Shown here: positions 59,518 through 64,000 of the stretch, piece by piece
How positions within the stretch are numbered: the stretch's first letter is position 1
Layout: the number at the start of each line of letters is the position of its first letter
Source of the DNA: Flavimaricola marinus
GTDB lineage: Bacteria > Pseudomonadota > Alphaproteobacteria > Rhodobacterales > Rhodobacteraceae
DNA length: 64,000 nucleotides
Direction: 5' to 3'
NCBI RefSeq assembly: GCF_900184895.1
Contig: NZ_FXZK01000001.1
Coordinates: 1,116,001-1,180,000 of the forward strand
Made by a program: the position numbers and the translations under genes
Notes under the pieces: generated by a model
Seen by the model: only the letters and a program-made list of their open reading frames with translations
Databases searched by the model: none
Told to the model about the DNA's origin: nothing

Positions 59518-60767
59518 CCTTCGTTCGGCGTTTCGACGGGGTTCTGCGCGGCCCGGAACCAAGCCACTAGCTTGGCCCGGTCTTCGGGCGGCAGGTCGGT
59601 GATGTTGGCGGGTGGCATGGCGTGGCTGACCCCGGCTTGCAGGTAGATGTCCCGCGCGTGCCGCGCGATATCGCTTTCGGTTTCGAGGAAGACCCCCTTT
59701 GGCGCCCAGCGGATACCGCTCCAGACCGGTTCGCGGGCGTGACACATAGAGCAGCGCCCCAGAACGATGTTGTGCGCCTCGTCGAAGCCTTCGGCGCTGG
59801 CGAACCGCTGCTCGAAGCTGGTGAGTTCGCGCGCTTCGGTCTCTTCGTAGCTGTCGTGCCCCGGCACCGTGGAGAGCCATGCGATGAGCAGGAACAGGAT
59901 CACGGTGACCGCCCATGTCCAATGCGGCCCTTTGCCGGTGGAATGCATGGTGTTGAAGTAGTGCCGGATCGTCACCCCAGTGAGGAAGATCAGGCTGGCG
60001 ATGAGCCACGCATACTGCGTTCCGAAGGCCAGCGGATAGTGGTTGGACAGCATCAGGAAGATGACCGGCAGCGTCAGGTAGTTGTTGTGCGTCGACCGCA
60101 GCTTGGCGATCTTGCCGTATTTCGCGTCCGGCGTTCGCCCGGCCTTGAGGTCGGCCACGACGATCCGCTGGTTCGGCATGATGATCAGGAACACGTTGGC
60201 CGTCATAATCGTGGCGGTGAACGCCCCGAGGTGCAGCAGCGCCGCCCGTCCGGTGAAGATCTGGTTATACCCCCAGGACATCGCCACCAGCACGATAAAC
60301 AGCAGTATCATCAGCGTCGTCGGCCGGTTGCCCAGCGGCGATTTGCACAGGGTGTCGTAGACCAGCCAACCGATGGTGAGCGACCCGGCCGAGATCACGA
60401 TCGCCTGCCAGACCGCGAGGTCGGCCTTGGCGAGGTCGATCATGTAGAGCTCTGCCCCGGCCCAGTAGACGATCATCAGGAGCGCCGCACCGGAGAGCCA
60501 TGTGCTGTAGCTTTCCCATTTGAACCAGATGAGGTGCTCGGGCATTGCCGCGGGCGCGACCAGATATTTCTGGATATGGTAGAATCCGCCGCCATGTACC
60601 TGCCATTCCTCGCCATGCGCACCCGGCGGCAGGTGCGGGCCTTTGCGCAGACCGAGGTCGAGGGCGATGAAATAGAATGACGAGCCGATCCACGCCATGG
60701 CCGTGATCACGTGCACCCAGCGCACCGCGAAGGCGGCCCAGTCCCATAGGATGGCGAAGTCATACAT
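59514..60767 (-). CDS. puuD: Membrane urate hydroxylase with cytochrome c domain
   Basis: The protein has 417 residues and about nine spans: YDFAILWDWAAFAVRWVHVITAMAWIGSSFYFIALDLGL, then GGGFYHIQKYLVAPAAMPEHLIWFKWESYSTWLSG, THNNYLTLPVIFLMLSNHYP, and a C-terminal cytochrome c part with CSMCH (about residues 345-349) and GVSHAMPPANITDLPPEDRAKLVAWF. PuuD oxidises urate to 5-hydroxyisourate and passes electrons through its haem. The product goes to UraH (61780-62133). It is divergent from the LysR gene at 60866. Confidence 0.93.
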   Translation of the reverse strand: MYDFAILWDWAAFAVRWVHVITAMAWIGSSFYFIALDLGLRKGPHLPPGAHGEEWQVHGGGFYHIQKYLVAPAAMPEHLIWFKWESYSTWLSGAALLMIVYWAGAELYMIDLAKADLAVWQAIVISAGSLTIGWLVYDTLCKSPLGNRPTTLMILLFIVLVAMSWGYNQIFTGRAALLHLGAFTATIMTANVFLIIMPNQRIVVADLKAGRTPDAKYGKIAKLRSTHNNYLTLPVIFLMLSNHYPLAFGTQYAWLIASLIFLTGVTIRHYFNTMHSTGKGPHWTWAVTVILFLLIAWLSTVPGHDSYEETEARELTSFEQRFASAEGFDEAHNIVLGRCSMCHAREPVWSGIRWAPKGVFLETESDIARHARDIYLQAGVSHAMPPANITDLPPEDRAKLVAWFRAAQNPVETPNEG

Positions 60768-60865
60768 GGTGCGGCTCCTGTTTGGTGGATGCGTGCAGGC
60801 TATCCAAAGCGCCCTTTATTCGGTATTGCCATAGAAAACCAAGCTGTATCAAATAAAACGGAACA

Positions 60866-61783
60866 ATGTCCTATCTGGAGAACATCCGCACCTTTGTGCG
60901 TGTCTACGAATTGGGCAGCATGTCGGCGGCGGGCCGCGATATGCGCATTTCTCCGGCGGTCACATCCTCGCGCATCTCGCAGCTTGAAGAGCATCTGAGC
61001 GTTCGCCTTTTCCAGCGCACCACCCGCAGCCTGACCCCGACGGAGCAGGGCCGCGCCTTTTACGGCGGGGCCTGTGCCGTGCTGGAGGCCTTGGACGAGG
61101 CCGAGGGGCAGGTGGTCGACATCACCGAGAACCCCAAAGGGGCGTTGTTCGTCGCCGCCCCGCTGGGCGTCGGCCGCCGCCTGATCGCGCCGCATGTGCC
61201 TGCGTTTCATGCCGAATACCCGCAGGTGTCGGTCCGTCTGCGCCTGACCGATCGCCATGTGGACCTGACCAGCGAGGGGATCGATCTGTCGTTCTTCCTT
61301 GGCCAGCCCGAAGACAGCACCCTGCGCATTCGCGCGATTGCCGACTGTCCGAGGGTGCTCTGTGCCGCTCCGGAATATGTCGCCCGTCGCGGTACGCCGG
61401 AGGACGGTGCCGCGTTGGTCCGCGACCGCCACGAGTGCCTCAACCTGCGCTTTCCGGGTGCCAAGGAGTTTCGCTGGCGGTTGCAGACCCCTGCCGGACC
61501 GGAACGGTTTTCCGTCAGTGGCCATTTCGAGTGCGACGACGGTGACGTGCTGACCGATTGGGCCTTGGCGGGCCACGGTATTGCCCTCAAGCCGGTGTTC
61601 GAGGTTATGGAGCATCTGCGCACTGGCCGCTTGGTGCCTGTGGCAACCCAGACCCCGCCGGTGCCGATCCAGATGGCCTGTCTCTATACCCATCGCCGCA
61701 GGCAAGATCCCAAGAGCCGCCTGTTCATGGAATTCATGGTGGAACGACTGTCCGAAACCCTGCGCGCGGCGAAGTGGCCCTAG
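60866..61783 (+). CDS. LysR-family regulator, probable purine-catabolism regulator
   Basis: The protein has 305 residues. A winged helix ([61 protein letters not shown]) belongs to the CrgA/AaeR-like branch. The effector domain covers residues 90-295. It lies between the divergent puuD and the convergent uraH (4-nt overlap at the end), so it most likely controls the purine genes. The inducer would be urate or an early purine product (inference). Confidence 0.9.
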   Translation: MSYLENIRTFVRVYELGSMSAAGRDMRISPAVTSSRISQLEEHLSVRLFQRTTRSLTPTEQGRAFYGGACAVLEALDEAEGQVVDITENPKGALFVAAPLGVGRRLIAPHVPAFHAEYPQVSVRLRLTDRHVDLTSEGIDLSFFLGQPEDSTLRIRAIADCPRVLCAAPEYVARRGTPEDGAALVRDRHECLNLRFPGAKEFRWRLQTPAGPERFSVSGHFECDDGDVLTDWALAGHGIALKPVFEVMEHLRTGRLVPVATQTPPVPIQMACLYTHRRRQDPKSRLFMEFMVERLSETLRAAKWP

Positions 61784-62133
61784 CTGCCCCGATAGGTGGA
61801 ATACCCGAACGGCGAGAGCAGAAGCGGCACGTGGTAGTGCGATGCCTCCGACATGCCGAACCGCAGCGGGATCACGTCCAGAAAGCGCGGGCTTTCGGGC
61901 GCTGTGCCGTTGGCATCGAGGTAGTCGCCTGCGTGGAACACCAGCTCGTAGGTGCCGGTCGCGAAATCTTCGGCGGGCAGGATCTGGCTATCGGTCCGCC
62001 CGTCAGCGTTGGTGACGAGGCTGCGCAGGAAGGTGCGTGCCTCACCCTCGATCCGGTAGAGGTCGATCTTGAGCCCGGCGGCGGGGCAACCACGGGCAGT
62101 GTCGAGGACGTGGGTGGTGAGATAGCCTGACAT
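61780..62133 (-). CDS. uraH: 5-hydroxyisourate hydrolase
   Basis: The protein has 117 residues, a transthyretin-like fold: [26 protein letters not shown] (active-site His9-equivalent), [12 protein letters not shown] (the Arg) and the C-terminal YRGS signature (FGYSTYRGS). It converts 5-hydroxyisourate to OHCU. The gene is divergent from puuE-uraD and follows the LysR gene. Confidence 0.95.
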   Translation of the reverse strand: MSGYLTTHVLDTARGCPAAGLKIDLYRIEGEARTFLRSLVTNADGRTDSQILPAEDFATGTYELVFHAGDYLDANGTAPESPRFLDVIPLRFGMSEASHYHVPLLLSPFGYSTYRGS

Positions 62134-62161
62134 TTGAGCCTCCTTGTTGAAATCAGTGTCG

Positions 62162-62184
62162 TTTGCTTTGCCAACAAAGGCAAA
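62162..62184. promoter_or_regulatory. Dyad between uraH and puuE-uraD
   Basis: TTTGC-TTTGCCAACAAAG-GCAAA, with an inner CTTTG-CCAA-CAAAG, forms a near-palindrome in the 138-nt divergent spacer. It is a probable operator for the LysR or another purine regulator. Confidence 0.4.
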
Positions 62185-62271
62185 TTGCCAACGCTTGAGA
62201 GTGTTTCGCCTATTTTTTGATAATTTTGCGGATTATTCTGGAATACAAGCAATCAACCCGGAGGTATGCCG

Positions 62272-63684
62272 TTGAACCGTTACCCGCGTGACATGACAGG
62301 ATATGGCCCGACGCCCCCCGATCCGCAATGGCCGGGCGGGGCCAAGATCGCAGTCCAGATCGTCGTGAACTACGAAGAGGGCGGCGAGAACAACATCCTG
62401 CATGGCGATGCCGCATCCGAGGCCTTTCTGAGCGAGATCGTGGGCGCCGCTCCGTGGCCCGGCCAGCGCCATTGGAACATGGAAAGCATCTATGAATACG
62501 GCGCCCGCGCCGGTTTCTGGCGCTTGCACCGGATGCTTAGGGATATCCCTGTGACGGTGTATGGCGTCGCCACGGCTTTGGCCCGTGGCCCCGAGCAGGT
62601 GGCCGCGATGAAGCAGGCCGGTTGGGAGATCGCCAGCCACGGGCTGAAGTGGATCGACTACAAGGACACGCCGCAGGAGCAGGAACGCGCCGATCTGGCC
62701 GCCGCGATCAAGCTGCATACGGAGGTGACGGGCGAGCGGCCGCGTGGCCTCTATACCGGCCGCACCTCGATGAATTCGGTGCCTCTGGCCGCCGAGGAGG
62801 GCGGCTTTGCCTATGTCGCCGACACCTATGACGACGATCTGCCCTATTGGCTGGAGATCGGCGACCGCGATCAGTTGATCGTGCCCTATACGCTGGACGC
62901 CAACGATATGCGCTTTGCCACGCCGCAGGGATTCAACTCGGGCGATCAGTTCGAAGCCTATCTGCGCGACAGTTTCGACGTGCTCTATGCCGAGGGCGTG
63001 GCCGGTGCCCCCAAGATGATGTCGATCGGTCTGCATTGCCGTCTGGTCGGTCGCCCCGGCCGCGCGGCCGCGTTGAAGCGGGCGATCGACTATATGGCGC
63101 GCCACGAGGGCGTTTGGTTCGCCACGAGATTGCAGATTGCCGAGCATTGGGCGCGGGTGCATCCCCATACCCGCCGCGAACGTCCGTCGCAGATGGACCG
63201 CGCGGCCTTTGTCGCGGCCTTTGGTGGCATCTTTGAGCATTCGCCATGGATCGCCGAGGGGGCCTTTGATCTGGAGCTTGGTCCGACCCACGATTGCGCC
63301 GTTGGCGTGCATTCTGTCTTGGCACGCGTGTTCCGCGCGGCGACCGAGGACCAGCGCCTTGGAGTCTTGCGCGCGCACCCCGATCTGGCGGGCAAGCTGG
63401 CGGCCGCCAAGCGCCTGACGCCGGAGAGCACCGCCGAGCAGGCGGGTGCCGGGCTGGATGCGTTGACCGATGAGGAGCGTGCCGCGTTCACCGATCTGAA
63501 CACGCGCTATACCGACCGCTTCGGCTTTCCGTTCATCATCGCGGTGAAGGACAACACCAAGGCGAGCATCCTCGCCGCATTCCAGCGCCGCATCGAGAAT
63601 GACCGCGACACCGAGTTCGCCGAAGCCTGTCGTCAGGTCGAGCGCATCGCAGAGTTGCGCCTTATCGAAAAGCTGCCCCGATGA
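62272..63684 (+). CDS. puuE: Fusion of allantoinase PuuE and OHCU decarboxylase
   Basis: The protein has 470 residues. I choose TTG 62272 (GGAGG 7 nt upstream) over ATG 62266, which would have only 1 nt after the GGAGG. Residues 1-300 form the PuuE polysaccharide-deacetylase-type allantoinase (NRYPRDMTGYG, NYEEGGENNILHGD, EIASHGLKWIDYKD, GRTSMNSVPL). Residues about 308-470 form UraD, OHCU decarboxylase (HSPWIAEGAFD, LRAHPDLAGKLA, LNTRYTDRFGFPFIIAVK). The fusion runs the later of the two reactions first in the chain. It turns OHCU into allantoin and then allantoate. Confidence 0.93.
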   Translation: MNRYPRDMTGYGPTPPDPQWPGGAKIAVQIVVNYEEGGENNILHGDAASEAFLSEIVGAAPWPGQRHWNMESIYEYGARAGFWRLHRMLRDIPVTVYGVATALARGPEQVAAMKQAGWEIASHGLKWIDYKDTPQEQERADLAAAIKLHTEVTGERPRGLYTGRTSMNSVPLAAEEGGFAYVADTYDDDLPYWLEIGDRDQLIVPYTLDANDMRFATPQGFNSGDQFEAYLRDSFDVLYAEGVAGAPKMMSIGLHCRLVGRPGRAAALKRAIDYMARHEGVWFATRLQIAEHWARVHPHTRRERPSQMDRAAFVAAFGGIFEHSPWIAEGAFDLELGPTHDCAVGVHSVLARVFRAATEDQRLGVLRAHPDLAGKLAAAKRLTPESTAEQAGAGLDALTDEERAAFTDLNTRYTDRFGFPFIIAVKDNTKASILAAFQRRIENDRDTEFAEACRQVERIAELRLIEKLPR

Positions 63685-64000
63685 CCGCGCGGATCACCCT
63701 GCGCCCACTGACGCCCGAGGCCTTTGCCCCGTTTGGTGACGTGATCCGGGCGCAGGGCGATCCCGACAAGATCATCAATCAGGGGCTTTGCGGCCGCTAT
63801 CACGACCGCGCCCGGATGGCCTTTGACGACGGTCGCGCCGGGATCAGCCTGTTTCAGGCCGACCTCCGCACCCTGCCTCTGACCTTGGACATGATGGAGC
63901 GGCATCCCGAAGGCTCTCAGGCGTTCATCCCGATGTCGCCCGATCCTTTTGCGGTGATCGTGGCCCCGGATGCCGGTGGCGCTCCCAGCACGCCGCTGGC
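63681..64000 (+). CDS. allA: Ureidoglycolate lyase, partial
   Basis: The ATG at 63681 overlaps the puuE-uraD stop by 4 nt; 106 codons are visible before the window ends. TARITLRPLTPEAFAPFGDVI, INQGLCGRYHDRARMAFDDGRAGISLFQADLRTLPL and MMERHPEGSQAFIPMS give the AllA cupin motif with the metal/substrate His-Glu-Gln (ERHPxGSQAFIP). It splits ureidoglycolate to glyoxylate and urea, completing the visible purine path. Confidence 0.93.
   Translation, partial: MTARITLRPLTPEAFAPFGDVIRAQGDPDKIINQGLCGRYHDRARMAFDDGRAGISLFQADLRTLPLTLDMMERHPEGSQAFIPMSPDPFAVIVAPDAGGAPSTPL

Noticed and set aside
1-64000. CRISPR array or rRNA operon
   Set aside because: No regularly spaced direct repeats of 25 nt or longer and no rRNA sequence. 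The 16S-like AAAGGAGGTGATCCA at 58084 is the complement of the 16S tail used as a ribosome site, not an rRNA gene.

Overview
The window is high-GC DNA with dense, often overlapping operons. It most resembles a marine alphaproteobacterium of the Rhodobacteraceae (Roseobacter group). Grounds for this are the general protein style, a Lys-tRNA(UUU) with encoded CCA, a fused Ndh/SelD next to selU, a PuuE-UraD fusion, a PuuD urate hydroxylase with a cytochrome tail, and short spacer motifs of the kind common in that group. This assignment is inference from gene content; no rRNA or marker gene was compared.

Region A (1-19.9 kb) is a periplasmic PQQ-alcohol oxidation cluster flanked by two LysR regulators that look like paralogues (578-1546 and 18863-19870). 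Its core is a PQQ dehydrogenase (15666-17402) with the Asp-Tyr-Asp signature of lanthanide-dependent enzymes but without the usual vicinal Cys pair. With it are a c-type cytochrome with four extra cysteines and an export/import ABC system of the type found only beside PQQ dehydrogenases (periplasmic binding protein, beta-propeller, ABC-2 permease, ATPase). Also present are a second, NitT/TauT-type ABC importer, a cupredoxin-like protein, a lipocalin, a secreted nuclease-like protein and a pentapeptide-repeat protein. A four-gene operon contains a MotA/TolQ/ExbB-like channel subunit with an unusual single-span partner. Recurrent ACCAATATT and AATTGGATTTGG motifs sit in front of most operons and in front of the second LysR gene, suggesting one regulon. 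The cluster resembles lanthanide utilisation (lut-like) neighbourhoods, but no TonB receptor or PQQ biosynthesis gene is in view.

Region B (about 20-25.6 kb) is a decayed integrative element next to a tRNA-Lys gene. It has an IS481 transposase stub, a plasmid Rep_3 initiator relic with in-frame stops, two small helix-turn-helix proteins, and a tyrosine integrase with an amber codon at position 32. It also carries an intact two-gene cassette: a QueC-like PP-loop protein with a C-terminal winged-helix-like region, plus a partner of unknown function. I regard the cassette as a candidate anti-phage or DNA-modification system.

Region C (25.6-57.99 kb) is mostly housekeeping: dapF-mtaB, a PaiB-like protein, a GST, a C45 acyltransferase-like protein, a PHB-depolymerase-type esterase with an adjacent ribbon-helix-helix regulator, and an L,D-transpeptidase. 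It continues with selU and the Ndh-SelD fusion, an AttEFGH-like FtsX-type ABC operon, pbpC with a giant alpha-2-macroglobulin gene, yaaA, an MpaB-like oxygenase, recQ, yggT, a thioesterase, an MFS transporter, mepA, a phytase-like esterase and a queuosine-precursor transporter. Two spacers, in front of selU and in front of yaaA, carry the same composite element: four 11-bp-phased ACCGACG units followed by GTTAACC.

Region D (58.0-64 kb) starts with a free-standing structured RNA candidate. It has a tiny ORF under a near-perfect extended Shine-Dalgarno, an internal anti-Shine-Dalgarno, alternative hairpins and a strong terminator. It is followed by a universal stress protein and arfB, then by the purine (urate to ureidoglycolate/glyoxylate) degradation block: puuD, a LysR regulator, uraH, puuE-uraD and the start of allA.
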